From Coprinopsis marcescibilis (Eukaryota > Basidiomycota > Agaricomycetes > Agaricales > Psathyrellaceae): a stretch of 25,632 bases of DNA. Where the stretch lies: assembly GCA_004369085.1 (NCBI GenBank), contig ML210453.1, positions 1 through 25,632 on the forward strand, written 5' to 3'. Every line of letters starts with the position of its first letter. Position 1 is the first letter of the stretch. The notes under the pieces were generated by a model. It was given only the letters and a program-made list of their open reading frames with translations, was not told where the DNA came from and ran no database searches. Made by a program: the position numbers and the translations under genes. Shown one piece after another: positions 1 through 9,616 of this stretch.

Positions 1-89
1 GAAGTTCGCTGGATATATACTGGCGCGTGGTGGCTGTGTTGCATTTCCTCGTTTGTTGATTCGTAGCTTCGTTGATGGCGCGCGCGCAT

Positions 90-121
90 CACGTGGAAGC
101 GCGGTCGCGTGTGTATATATA
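90..121 (+). promoter_or_regulatory. Histone H3 core promoter elements
   Basis: A palindromic CACGTG E-box lies at 90-95 and a TATATATA stretch at 114-121, about 100 nt upstream of the H3 start codon. A second TATATA occurs at 13-18, near the left window edge. Fungal H3 genes are often paired head-to-head with H4, so the leftmost TATA could serve a divergent gene outside the window; that is inference. No transcription start can be placed from sequence alone. Confidence 0.45.
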
Positions 122-219
122 CGCCGGGCCCTTTGCTCGTTGGATCCCCAACTTTTTCGCCCTTCACCACCACCACCCCACCACCCCACAGCGACCAACC
201 ACTCTCCTCATCGTTTCCA

Positions 220-750
220 ATGGCCCGCACCAAGCAAACTGCCCGTAAATCCACTGGTGGCAAAGCGCCCCGCAAGCAGCTCGCTGCCAAGTCCTCTGCA
301 CGAAAGACCGCTGCTGTACGTGTTAACTGGTGGTACTGGTGTTACACTTGGAACTCATTTCAATCTTTTGTAGACCGCAGCTGGTGGTGTCAAGAAGCCG
401 CATCGGTTCAGGCCCGGAACCGTCGCTCTCCGTGAAATCAGACGTTACCAAAAGTCTACTGAGTTGCTCATCCGCAAGCTCCCCTTCCAACGTCTTGTCC
501 GTGAAATTGCCCAGGACTTCAAGGTATGCTCAACATTCATGACTTATCGTATACTCTGATCTAACTGCAAGTTTTGTAGACTGACCTCCGTTTCCAATCG
601 TCCGCCGTCATGGCGCTCCAGGAAGCCGCTGAGGCTTACCTTGTCTCGCTCTTCGAAGACACCAACTTGGCTGCCATCCACGCTAAGCGTGTGACAATCC
701 AACCGAAAGATCTCGCTCTTGCCCGTCGGTTACGTGGAGAGCGATCATAG
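220..750 (+). CDS. Histone H3
   Basis: Core nucleosomal histone H3, which pairs with H4 and packages nuclear DNA. The exons are 220-315, 374-523 and 580-750, with GT-AG introns of 58 and 56 nt, giving 138 residues with the initiator Met. The tail begins [20 protein letters not shown], and the histone fold is recognisable throughout ([20 protein letters not shown], then [18 protein letters not shown]), ending in LRRGERS-type sequence (RRLRGERS). Exon 3 carries the residues typical of fungal H3. The protein is two residues longer than the usual 136. The extra residues lie between K23 and the GGVKK motif, one just before the ARK triplet and one just before GG, so the equivalents of K27 and K36 are displaced to 28 and 38 (Met not counted). 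The start is fixed by the invariant N-terminus. Confidence 0.97.
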
Positions 751-1143
751 ATCGTTGCATGGACCCTTTCTTTCCTCTTCGTTTGCATCATCAGCTTTCG
801 GGTATTTTATTCAATTTACTGTACTTCTATAGTGTACTTCAACATCTGGCTACTCAATCAACATCCATTTACATCCGATTTACAGTTTCAAGTCACCTTA
901 TCCATCAAAGAGGGTACTACATAGACCTTTTGGGACGCCAGTTGGACTCCGCCAAGTACTTGCGAACTTCGTTATGTTCTGCTTTCAGTCGAGCAACATG
1001 AGGCGCCGAAAGGTGACGGAGCAGATGATGACATGACATGGTCATCTATATTCTGAAAGGGATCACCGGTTAAATCGTGATTTCTGGATATCCCTCCTTT
1101 GTTATTTCCGCTTGCGATTGTCCTCGCAAATTAAGCGACAGCA
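751..1143. other. Intergenic: H3 3' region and F-box gene promoter
   Basis: This 393-nt gap follows the H3 stop codon and precedes the next start. I see no conserved coding frame, RNA gene or repeat in it. It is AT-richer than the flanking exons, as expected for a 3' UTR followed by a promoter. No animal-type histone stem-loop is evident, in line with fungal histone mRNAs usually being polyadenylated. Confidence 0.5.
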
Positions 1144-2811
1144 ATGTCATTTCTGAGTCTTCCTGTAGATATAGTAGGGGTAATGGGATCAGAGGCAAGT
1201 GGAGACATTGGTTAATCTACTTGATATGAGCGCTAACTGCGAGCCTATCAGTTATCATCCAAAGACATCAAAACCCTTCGGCTCACCTGTCGATCCCTCG
1301 GTTCGGGTTTCCACGATTTGGTCCTATCCTGCATCTCAATCGTGGTCAAGACGACCTACGACGGGGTACTTGTCGACGAAGGCATTGTCGACTTCTTGCA
1401 GGACCTGGCAGACGAACTTCTGAACGGTCACCGGGCAACAACTGTTGCCAGAAGGCTTGTTATAGAACGAACACACACGATCCCCCAGTGGTATCACGAC
1501 CAATTCTCGACGGTACTACAGCCGGGTGCCTTCCTTGACTTCAAAGAGTTGACGCGCTCGCAATTGCCAAGTCGCCACAGTATTTCGCTGTCAAGATCGG
1601 TTGGGTCTATCGTGGCTTCGTTCAAATATCTCAAGGACCTGAGGTAAGTCCTCGTGTTGTACAACCCCTGTCTTACCAATATGTTGTTCTCACGATGCTC
1701 TTCAGCTGGACATCCATCCCAGAAGAAGCCTTGCTCAACAGTTCCATCGTCCAAGGCCTACAGACTTCCTTGCCCAATCTGGATAAAGTCCTGGTTTCTC
1801 TCGATATTCAGGATCTACACCGAGTTCTGGATGGCTTGGTCGGGCTCAGACAATTGATTGTACGAGAACTCGTCTTCGACATGGAAGGCACCCCACGAAA
1901 AACGAGTATGCTTCACCGGACGATCCGAAATGTCGCGCAGACGCTGGAGATTCTGACGCTGCGACGAGGCAAGCTTATCGGCGGGTTGGAAGACATCATT
2001 CCTGTCCGCTCCATCACCTACCCTCGTCTCCATCGTTTGGATGTCAAGTGTCGTGATATACGGTATCTGGCACCCACCGCACCGTTGGACTCAAGGCAAC
2101 CACTCTTCCCCGCACTCACAACCCTCATCCTAAACGCCGGATTCGTCGACGGGTCAGACCTCGATGTAGCAAGAGAATCACTTGGCCCCACTATCTGGGA
2201 TCTGCTCAGGATCAGCAAAGTACAGCTCAGGGAACTGTCGGTTATCCAGCTGACCTCCAGCAGGATTGCGGAGATGCTTCAGTACATCGAATCGTACTCC
2301 GACGTCCTTGAGGTGTTCTCTGCGCGATACGACTTTTACGATGAACCACTCTTGGAGCGCCTGTGCTCCAAGTCCCTCTTATGTCACATGAAGTCAATTC
2401 AGTCGATTGGCTACCTTCAGGTTGGTGGCTCCGAGCAGCCTGGATGCACTGACTTCTCATTCATTGACAAACTCCTGCAACATTACTTGCCGAACCTGAA
2501 ATGGGTGTCAGTTTCTGGGGTCAGCGCCTATGAGCTGGTAAGTCATGATGTTCGTATTTGTAACTCCAGGATGCTGATGGTTTCTGAAGGATAATTTGAT
2601 CCTTAGGACTATGAGGACTAACCCGCAGGTGCTCAAAGTCCGGGTCGATACCACTGTAGCATTGCTTCCGGACATAAGCGCATATCTTACTAGCCGCCAG
2701 TTCGACTCGGCCAACGGTCAACTTGACCCTGCACCCAACATAGTTATTGACTCAAAAGTGTGGGTTCCAAATGAAATAGAGGGCGGTCTATGGCGTTATT
2801 TGGCAATGTAA
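1144..2811 (+). CDS. F-box-like protein with leucine-rich C-terminal region
   Basis: Probable substrate adaptor for an SCF-type ubiquitin ligase. The start codon at 1144 opens MSFLSLPVDI, and exon 2 continues LSSKDIKTLRLTCRSLG, which together match the F-box pattern LPxDI...L...D...L...C+.L. The model is exon 1 1144-1173 (or to 1179), exon 2 1252-1643, exon 3 1706-2537 and exon 4 2590-2811, about 491-493 residues. Intron 1 ends after a good CTAAC branch site, but its donor is uncertain, and both options leave the F-box helix about four residues shorter than usual, so the first exon may be incomplete. The rest is rich in regularly spaced leucines (for example LEILTLRRGKLIGGLEDI), as in basidiomycete F-box/LRR-like proteins, but I recognise no defined repeat. 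Its substrate is unknown. The gene is common in type for mushroom genomes, which carry large F-box families. Confidence 0.72.
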
Positions 2812-3012
2812 TTTGGTTCTCACTGCAGAGGCTTGGTCAATTTCTTGCTACGGATGTAGGTTTTAAGGCGTCTATATTGGTAAAGCCCCTTAGTAACACA
2901 CTTTCAACGCTCCTTGTGGGCTGATGAGACAGACCGGACAGACTTTTTTTCATACTACTAGCTTTACCTCATTCTTGTTCAGAAAATGTAGTGCTTGAGC
3001 AATTCGGCAGAG

Positions 3013-3020
3013 AAAAAAAA
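3013..3020 (-). terminator. Pol III terminator of tRNA-Pro
   Basis: Eight consecutive A on the plus strand give a T8 run on the minus strand, starting five nucleotides past the mature 3' end of the tRNA. This is the standard RNA polymerase III termination signal. Confidence 0.85.
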
Positions 3021-3025
3021 GAAAT

Positions 3026-3111
3026 GGGCCTGACCGGGAATTGAACCCGGGACCTCCTCGAAGAAAGCTGCTAAGCCCTAACAAGGAATCATACTACTAG
3101 ACCATCAGGCC
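3026..3111 (-). tRNA. tRNA-Pro (anticodon AGG) with 14-nt intron
   Basis: The 86-nt gene folds as a cloverleaf. The seven-base acceptor stem GGCCTGA/TCAGGCC is perfect, followed by discriminator C. The T arm has a perfect CCGGG/CCCGG stem around TTCAATT, which also supplies the B box. The anticodon stem CCTTG/CGAGG pairs with one G-U, and the loop reads TTAGGG, giving AGG, which decodes CCU (and CCC after A34-to-inosine editing). A 14-nt intron sits at the canonical position after base 37. The overall sequence matches eukaryotic tRNA-Pro (GGTCTAGT.GTATGATTC). One oddity is that the D loop has AG where G18-G19 is nearly universal. A T8 terminator follows. Confidence 0.9.
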
Positions 3112-3862
3112 GATGTAATCATGTACTCAGATCTGCATTACATTCCACATTCCGAAGGGATTGAGAAAGGTGTTTCAGGACCATGACAGCCTCCTGCTGC
3201 CATGATTCGCCTTGGGTGGACCCCTTGTTGGATCTCAACCACTGGTGAGGTTGTTTGAATATCAGACAGTCAATCAAATTGTTAGTGTCCAGCTCAGTCC
3301 ATCTGTCCCAGGAGAACTTCTAGGCTACCCAGACCTGCACTAATCCCTTATTGTTAGTCAACACTTACCACTGTCAGTGGGCTGGTTGAGTGTGTAGACA
3401 GTACTTACTACTAGTTGACAGCCCAAACAACTCCATGCCATTAGCCAAGAAAGCAGCCAACAGCCTGTGACAATTGACAAAGTTCTTTATTTACTGCTCT
3501 GTATCTGAAGCTCAAGAGAGAAGATGTTTTGCAGTAAGAAATGAAGCAAGGGGACTCCATCATGCCAAATTACTTTTCTCAGTAGCATATGGTTGACACA
3601 AAGAGAAGGTGGATCCAGCTAAATCACATCCAGTGCCATTCATCCCAAAGAACAAATGTTCCATGTACAGCCATTTGCCAGGGCGAAATGACTGTACCAC
3701 CACCCCGGTCGACATGGACAAGTGCAACAATGAGGATGAGCCGGGCCTTTGAAATAAGGCTTCAGATGTGACAATCCTTGATTGGAATCGGACCCCATGA
3801 ATTTATTCCTCTTGGTTGCTCCTTTTCCAGGAGGATCGTCTTCTGGATCCAAGTCCCAACTA
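3112..3862. other. Intergenic, no supported gene
   Basis: About 750 nt between the tRNA gene and the 3' end of the minus-strand gene at 3863-5104. Short open frames occur on both strands, but none has a recognisable domain, sensible splice sites or clear coding character. The part nearest 3863 could include the 3' UTR or a last unresolved exon of the neighbour, because minus-strand frames near 3773-3850 stay open for a while. I see no tandem or terminal inverted repeat. Confidence 0.4.
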
Positions 3863-5104
3863 TCACGATGCCTTCTGGAAGCCGATTGTGCGCGTCAACC
3901 CAGGCGTCAGTAGAAATCCGCGCAGAAACAGACATTGGTCATTTGCCGTTCCCGTCCTCACCGATAGATATACTACGCCCGTCGTCTGTGTATCTCCGAC
4001 AGTCCACAAGTGCCTCTGGTGTGCTTCTATTCTCCAGGACGAGGGTGTCATTCGGTTCTTGCGTTGACATTTTATGGGTAGCAAGTGCAAGTCTATCAGA
4101 CTTGATGCATCCAGTCACGATATAAAGTGATTGACCGTCCTCGATTCTTCGTCGGGTACGTGCAAAGTGATATACTCGTTCGGCATTCTCGAGGATAAAG
4201 TCGCGGATCGAGAGGGTGTCCTGATGTACCTCGAGATGCGCTGGTGACGTCAGCACCAAAACCGCCCCCGATTGTGATTGGCAATGGAATTCGAAGCTCT
4301 CGATGGACCTTGCAGATTTTGTCGATTTACAGTTACAAAGAAATGAGTAAACGACCTTACCCGTCGTCTGACCCATAGTTTGTCTTCGAGAAATTTCTAT
4401 TGACGAACGATGTTCATGGCCGGGGAATTCTCGAGGTCGAACGGGTTGAATATGGCACCAAACCCATCTCTGCCCACCAATCCAACATCGCCGATCCGTG
4501 CAGGAGGTCCCAAAGGGCGCGGATTCACGCAGAGATAGCCTTCTCTGGTGGAGTACATATGGTTCACACATCTGAGTCGTAGAGATTTGACGTCGAGCTG
4601 TGTGTTTGCCATGAATCTAGACTTTCGAGAGAGGTCTATGCATTCATTGAGTCGATAAAACTGACAGTAGTATGCAAAGCTTACTAGGCTGGTCCCGTTT
4701 GAACCATAGATAGTTCCGTTCCTGGTCCCCGAGAGGGTTTCCGGAGGGACCCCCGCCCCAAGGGACTGGGGTTCTACTCGATTGTTGGTGTCAGGCGTCA
4801 GGACAGTAGAGTTTTCCGCAGTGACAAGGGGTGGCTTGGACTGCCCCAATCGCCGCAAACGGTTGCGAAGCCTGCGCAAGAAACTTTTCACTCGGTGAGG
4901 TGGCGAGTCTGTCAGCATATCGACGTCAGCATGAGACAAAAAGGATTGCTGTTGAGTTGGCGAAGTAGGGAGCATCGTTTTTCCAAGGGACAGATTGATT
5001 GTGACGTGATTGCGGCCAACTGAAACTAGCTGTGAGCGGTCGAAAGTCTGGCCAGTCCCACCAGCTAAAAGGGACACCATATTCGGGGAGAGAGGTTCAG
5101 GCAT
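3863..5104 (-). pseudogene. Basidiomycete-specific protein with 'LYIVTGC' signature, frame apparently broken
   Basis: I recognise this as a member of an uncharacterised family frequent in mushroom genomes; its function is unknown. The N-terminal frame from ATG at 5104 runs 235 residues and contains the family block RIGDVGLVGRDGFGAIFNPF. After a typical 52-nt intron with a GTAAGG donor, the central block is SFEFHCQSQSGAVLVL then GQSLYIVTGC, and a C-terminal block is NDQCLFLRGF. These blocks lie in three different frames. The first change, near 4410, has no convincing intron and looks like a one-base shift. The second, near 4020-4070, can be bridged by a weak 55-nt intron (GTCAAC...CAGAG). The gene is therefore either decayed, mis-assembled or unusually spliced. 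The end at 3863 is the stop of the last family-like frame and is approximate. No signal peptide or membrane segment is clear. Confidence 0.55.
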
Positions 5105-5668
5105 AAGTCAGGTCCAACTGAATTGGCAGTGAGTTGAAGTAAAATAGGATGGGATGTCATCCTGTGGGAGACATGTATGAAGCCTTTATCTTGTTATGTA
5201 GGGCGTTGATTTGGTTGCCACCACCTGGCGTTACATGGTCCCGTCGAGAACATGAGAACCACATGAAGGAGGAATATAATTCCAGCTGACAAGGTGTTGT
5301 GCGCGTTGCTCGCATCGCCAACACTGAATCTAAGGTAACGTCCCATTCGGATGTCGTCTAGTTCCATTTTCACCAAAGGAGGACAGGTCTTAAGGACTAG
5401 TACACCAAAGTTAGTCAATGTTTTCAAAAGCAGTGGCGACGTACATAAAATGCGTTATATTTGTAAACAGGGATTTGATTGCCCGGTTATGCATATCATG
5501 TCCTGATCAGGTTGGAATCGAGCGAGAAGAGACTGCTGTAATAGGAACTCCCTTGAAGGACCTATATCAGAAGAAGGGCTGAGAGTACACGTGGAATGAG
5601 TGGACACAGGCGTATATGTACGACTGCGATAGCCTTGCTATCAACGGATAAGTGGCCTGCGGTGCACT
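5105..5668. other. Intergenic, no supported gene
   Basis: This interval is upstream of the 5104 start on the minus strand and downstream of the weak candidate at 5669-6028. A minus-strand frame at 5194-5427 contains a hydrophobic stretch but has no ATG start. Nothing else is supported. Confidence 0.4.
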
Positions 5669-6028
5669 TCAGTTCCACCCATTCCACGCACGAGGCCCAG
5701 GCGAGAGGTCATTGGACCACTGCGACAGCCAATCGTAGACCTAGGAGCCTACCATTAGTACAAAAAATGAAGGTGCATTTAGACCTACCTTAGTCCCGCC
5801 ATCATGGTCCGTCCCTGACAGTAATTTTTGATATTGTTGATTCGTGCCCGTCACCGATGACCGAGTTCGAAAGTTTATTTGGAAACGGATTCTGTATCCA
5901 ACTATCAATGTCGTTCCTGAGAATTGCCAGAGGACACCGCCGCACCAGGGAAGTTCCCTGGCAAACCTACGACTCGGAGCAGCAAGCAAAACCAACAACG
6001 GTATCGTGACTGTCCATACCCATGTCAT
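5669..6028 (-). CDS. Candidate small secreted protein
   Basis: A weak candidate. The ATG at 6028 opens a hydrophobic leader, MTWVWTVTIPLLVLLAAP, followed by polar residues, as in a signal peptide. The model has exon 1 5789-6028, a 48-nt intron with GTAGGT donor, CTAAT branch-like site and CTAG acceptor in phase, and exon 2 5669-5740 ending at a stop. The product would be 103 residues with tryptophans near the C-terminus. I recognise no homologue. Signal peptide, intron and frame are mutually consistent, but each could arise by chance. If real it would be a small secreted protein of the kind common in basidiomycetes; if not, it is intergenic sequence. Confidence 0.27.
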
Positions 6029-6827
6029 ATTGGTGGAGTGTCACGCAGATGTCAGGACGCCGACGTCGAGAAAATAACTGCGACAAACTGATAACCAACA
6101 GGCGGCGTCACCAACTGCGAAATCATTGAGCAGACAAGATCTAAAGGGTAAAGATATAAACCCACCTATCCCGTTATCTCTTTACTCGTCCTTCTCATAG
6201 TAAGTACAAAAGCCAAGTGTCAGAAGTGCTAAGTCGCCATTTAGGGCATACAGTGACCGTCATGCCAATCATCGCCTTTCTGGGAAGGCATAAAATTGCT
6301 CGAAAGCCTTTTGGGTCATTCCTCAGCATGGCGGGTAACACACGATGTCACATCACCTAACTTGAGTGAAAATTAACAGTGAACCAAGATAAAAGGTTCC
6401 AATGGCCGCAAACGCGCTGGCAGTGTGCTTCATCCGATCAAATCACTCCTAGCTAGTGTCACGCGTAAAGTCCCCGCAAAACGATGTGAATGGCGAGTCA
6501 GCGGGTAGAAATCGTCGAGAGTGTTCACAAGAATGTCTCGTGTGAGAAAGCAGAAGTTCGTTATGGATAGTGTCCAGGCTTGATATCCGCGAAACGGAGG
6601 GTGTTGTAACCAGACCAGGCCTTGCACTGTCAAAAAAGTCAAACAAACAGATAGATTGAACGACGGTGGGCGCAACTATGTACCAAGGATGGAACGAAAA
6701 GGGGGTTCTACTGATCGCCGAACTTGCAGAAAAAAAAGGTGAGCAGTAAATCAATATTAGATGTCACAAGAGTACAAGAGGGAAGCAATACACCCGTATA
6801 AAAGGCAAACACAGTGGCGGAAAGGAG
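6029..6827. other. Intergenic, no supported gene
   Basis: About 800 nt beyond the 3' end of the HP1-like gene. Minus-strand frames at 6430-6754 stay open for about 80-100 codons, but no domain, splice model or coding signature supports them. No repeat boundaries were seen. Confidence 0.4.
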
Positions 6828-7774
6828 TTAATCGTCTTCGGCAACTTTCCAGCGCAGATTGTTCTCGTAGAATTCGAGGAGCTAAATGAGGTCATGTCAC
6901 TACGATGCTCGTTAACTGAATCAAGACCGTACTTACCGCTTGAGGGAATCTTTCTTTGCAAATGTCGGATTTCTCTCTGACTTGCTGACCATTGTGCCTG
7001 TCATAGATGTTGGTCTCACTTCCGGCTGGGAAGAAGTGGGTACTCACAGGGTAAAATAAATCACTAGATGTGAATCATCGCCTCTTTCCACAGTGTCAAC
7101 AGTTTTGACCAGAGTCTCCCAGTCGGCGACGTGCATGTACTGGTTCATGTCGCCAATTTCTGATGCAACGGGATCTGCCGTTTCCTCTCTTCGAGTACTC
7201 GAAGCGGACTTGTTGGTGGTGGTTTTCTTTGCCTTTTTGACGGTCGGTTGGGATTGCTCGCGCAATTCTTCATCGGATTCGTCGTTGGCCTGATATTTGC
7301 GACCCCGTTTCTTCCCCGCGGAGGCACTGGCGGCGGAGGCTCCTCCAGTGGATTGACGCGACTTTTTGGGTTTCAGGAGCCTTTCTGCCTTCTTAGGGTT
7401 CTTTGCCCAGAATATTTCAACCAGATCACCAGCGTTGCTGTAGTGTTTGTCTCAGACAGTTGTCTCGAGCATGGTTGAAATCAACTCACGCGTCTTTCTC
7501 GTCTACCCAGCTATTGTCTTCTGGTCCATACCCCTTCCAACTGCAATAGAAGCCTAGTCGACCCTGGTATTTATGTCTATGGTGAGCTTTCGCAAGAAAT
7601 GAAATGAGAACTGAATCACAGACGCACATTCGGGAATCGACCGCGGCTTGCATCCAAAATCTCTTCAATTTCGTACTCTTCCTCGTCAGTCGCGCCTTCG
7701 CTCTGTACGTCAACCGCCGCCTTTGTTTGATTAGCCTCGGCGTCCGAACTTTCGACTGAAGCGCCTCTTGCCAT
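6828..7774 (-). CDS. HP1-type heterochromatin protein (chromodomain + chromoshadow domain)
   Basis: Heterochromatin protein 1 family, a nuclear protein that binds methylated H3K9 and dimerises through its chromoshadow domain. Exons (minus strand) are 7628-7774, 7490-7563, 7048-7437, 6937-6997 and 6828-6881, giving 241 residues. The acidic N-terminus leads into a chromodomain at about 31-88 (EEEYEIEEILDASRGRFPN, then GRLGFYCSWKGYGPEDNSW). Tyr34, Trp58 and Tyr61 match the methyl-lysine aromatic cage. A basic, Ser/Ala/Lys-rich hinge with KKRGRK and KKAKK, likely nuclear-localising and nucleic-acid binding, covers about 89-165. The chromoshadow domain at about 174-237 reads MHVADWETLVKTV and ends RFPQALLEFYENNLRWK. 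All four introns are GT-AG and in phase. Length and order fit HP1/Swi6. The start is the first in-frame ATG before the acidic tract. Confidence 0.93.
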
Positions 7775-8186
7775 GCTCAAGTTGTATGCGTTCCGTATGT
7801 CGCGGTGGAAGTTGTTCGTTGATACCAGTTACAAGCTAGAGCCTGGCAGCTGGCTTTGGGCAATGGAATGGTCATAGTTGACCACGTGCACGCCAGCGTG
7901 TGATCTGTCTGCGCGGTCAGCGTTCTATAGGACCGTCAAGTGCTATACACTGAGTATGGTACATGATACGCATTTGACTGCAAAACATGTATCGAGGACT
8001 AGCGATTTGCGAAAACTCAACTGAAGAATATATAAAGTGGAACTGTAGCGAGGAACTGCAGTTTAACGCTAATTATGCTAGCGCAACCCCAGCCTTGGTC
8101 ACGGTGGTATTTCATGACTGCAGAGCCTTGCGTTCGGGCATGGAATGGTATTAGAGCACATGTACAGACAAGAAGTAAAGTATTAT
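7775..8186. other. Intergenic: HP1 promoter and Y14 3' region
   Basis: This 412-nt gap lies between two genes on the same minus strand and should hold the HP1 gene promoter and the Y14 3' UTR. I saw no further coding frame or RNA gene. A TATATA motif occurs near 8027-8034. Confidence 0.45.
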
Positions 8187-8904
8187 TTATTTTCGTCGTC
8201 CCGGACTGGCACTGCGACCTCGAGGACCTCTGCCCTTTTTTGGTCCTGAAGGAGGAGGCCGAACGAATGCATAGTCGCATTGGATTGTTTGTTCCAATAG
8301 TGGGGTTCCAGAGGCGCCGTCGATCGCTGCTTGCGCTTCGGCCATAGTTTCATATTCCACCAAAGCATAGCCCTTCACATTGCCAATGATCAGAAAATGT
8401 TTGCATACCTGAAAAATGGTCGACTAACCTTCACATAACCAGTCCTTCGATCCAAGTTCAGATGGAGGTTTTTGATTTCGCCATAGTCACCAAATTTATC
8501 CTGGACGTCCTCCTCGGTAGCTTCTTCATGAACATTGGTGACTAGCACAATCCACCCTTCCACGGCTGCAAGTTTGAATGCTGAGGTTAGAGCGAGCGCG
8601 ACTGAAACGCGATTGGAGGAACATACATCTTGCAGCACGCGTATCGGATCCTCCATGCGAGGAGTCAACACGATCATACGCCGCATCTGCACTACCCTTT
8701 CCTTCATTGCCGCCTGCCCCTTGAAGTTTGAAAAGTTGAGGAAAAGTACAAATGTTGAACTGGTGCAACCTGCCTGAGTTCTGGAAACCGCGGCCGCGTC
8801 TTCTCACTGCTCCACCTGCAGCGACTACACAGGCATGAGAGGCAGTCGTATACAGTGAAGTTGTGAGACGTACCGTCGTCAATGTTCATCTCATCGTCGG
8901 ACAT
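8187..8904 (-). CDS. Y14/RBM8A, exon junction complex RNA-binding protein
   Basis: Core exon junction complex subunit. With Mago it marks spliced junctions and acts in mRNA quality control in nucleus and cytoplasm. Exons (minus strand) are 8874-8904, 8774-8824, 8627-8719, 8429-8565 and 8187-8372, giving 165 residues (human Y14 is 174). An acidic start ([10 protein letters not shown]) and a basic RRRGRGF motif precede the RRM at about 60-140: [38 protein letters not shown] and [19 protein letters not shown]. The HEEATEED and NLDRRTGY strings are diagnostic of Y14. The tail is short and RS/RG-like ([14 protein letters not shown]). Intron 2 (8720-8773) is best modelled with a GC donor and is 54 nt, stopless and in phase, so retention would add 18 residues. 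Intron 4 has ATGTGAAGG at both splice junctions. The start is the only ATG in frame before the conserved part. Confidence 0.94.
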
Positions 8905-9616
8905 GATGATGGTCGTGGTCAATGTTAATGTTGAGCGAGTTCAAGCAGCGCCGCCAAGCGAGTTGGACAGACTCCGGCAAACGGACGGACTGCAACGGCA
9001 TTGTTCCGGGAACGCCGATAGTGTTTCTGGGGTCCTCTTAGAAAAATAATATATTATATTCATTGATAAAAATAATAATGCCCGGCGTTACCATCGTGAG
9101 ACACTATGCCGAATAAGACCTGCATCGGTTGCAAAGTTGCAGCCTGAGTATTTGAATGTGAAGCGATTTCAGCATGTCCGCCACCCCTCAACTGCTCAGG
9201 AATATGGTGAAGGATATACCGGCGCTCCATGTATACGACTGGCTCTTGAAATTTGGTATGCTTGTCCCGCGACGAATTAACTCAACCTATTCGCGCTTAT
9301 GGCAAGGACTACAAAATGACACCGATATCTTCTCAGCCAGAAATGTACTTGTAACCGAGGTTTAGCATGTCGTTCCTGAATTGGAATCTCAGGGTGTCAA
9401 CACCCTCTTTCTCGGGGATCGCGATTTGCCACTTGAAACGCAATCAGCAAGATCCAACCAACTAACAAGACGCGAGATCTACTGCATAGTAATGGCCACG
9501 TTCACGGACCGAGCAAACGATGGGTATATAAGCCTTGGACTTAGTCTCACTGTGTCCAAAGCTCACTCCAACCTCAGGAACTCTCTCTGCCTCTACTTTG
9601 AGCTCTCCCTTTGACT
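8905..9616. other. Divergent promoter region between Y14 and the MYND gene
   Basis: These 712 nt separate two genes transcribed away from each other. The only clear element is the TATA box at 9525-9531 for the right-hand gene. An A/T-rich run occurs near 9043-9080. A plus-strand frame at 9174-9365 has no recognisable product. Confidence 0.45.
9525..9531 (+). promoter_or_regulatory. TATA box of MYND-finger gene
   Basis: TATATAA lies 92 nt upstream of the ATG at 9617. Its spacing and orientation fit a core promoter, with an inferred transcription start around 9555-9565. Confidence 0.5.

Noticed and set aside
4030..4075. Weak 55-nt intron bridging the second frame break in the 3863-5104 gene
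   Set aside because: The donor GTCAAC is poor; kept only as an alternative in the feature entry and not as an established exon boundary.
5194..5427. Minus-strand frame with a hydrophobic stretch
   Set aside because: It begins with TTG, without an ATG or a credible splice connection to another exon.
6430..6754. Overlapping minus-strand frames of 81-101 codons
   Set aside because: Composition looks non-coding and no conserved motif or start context supports either.
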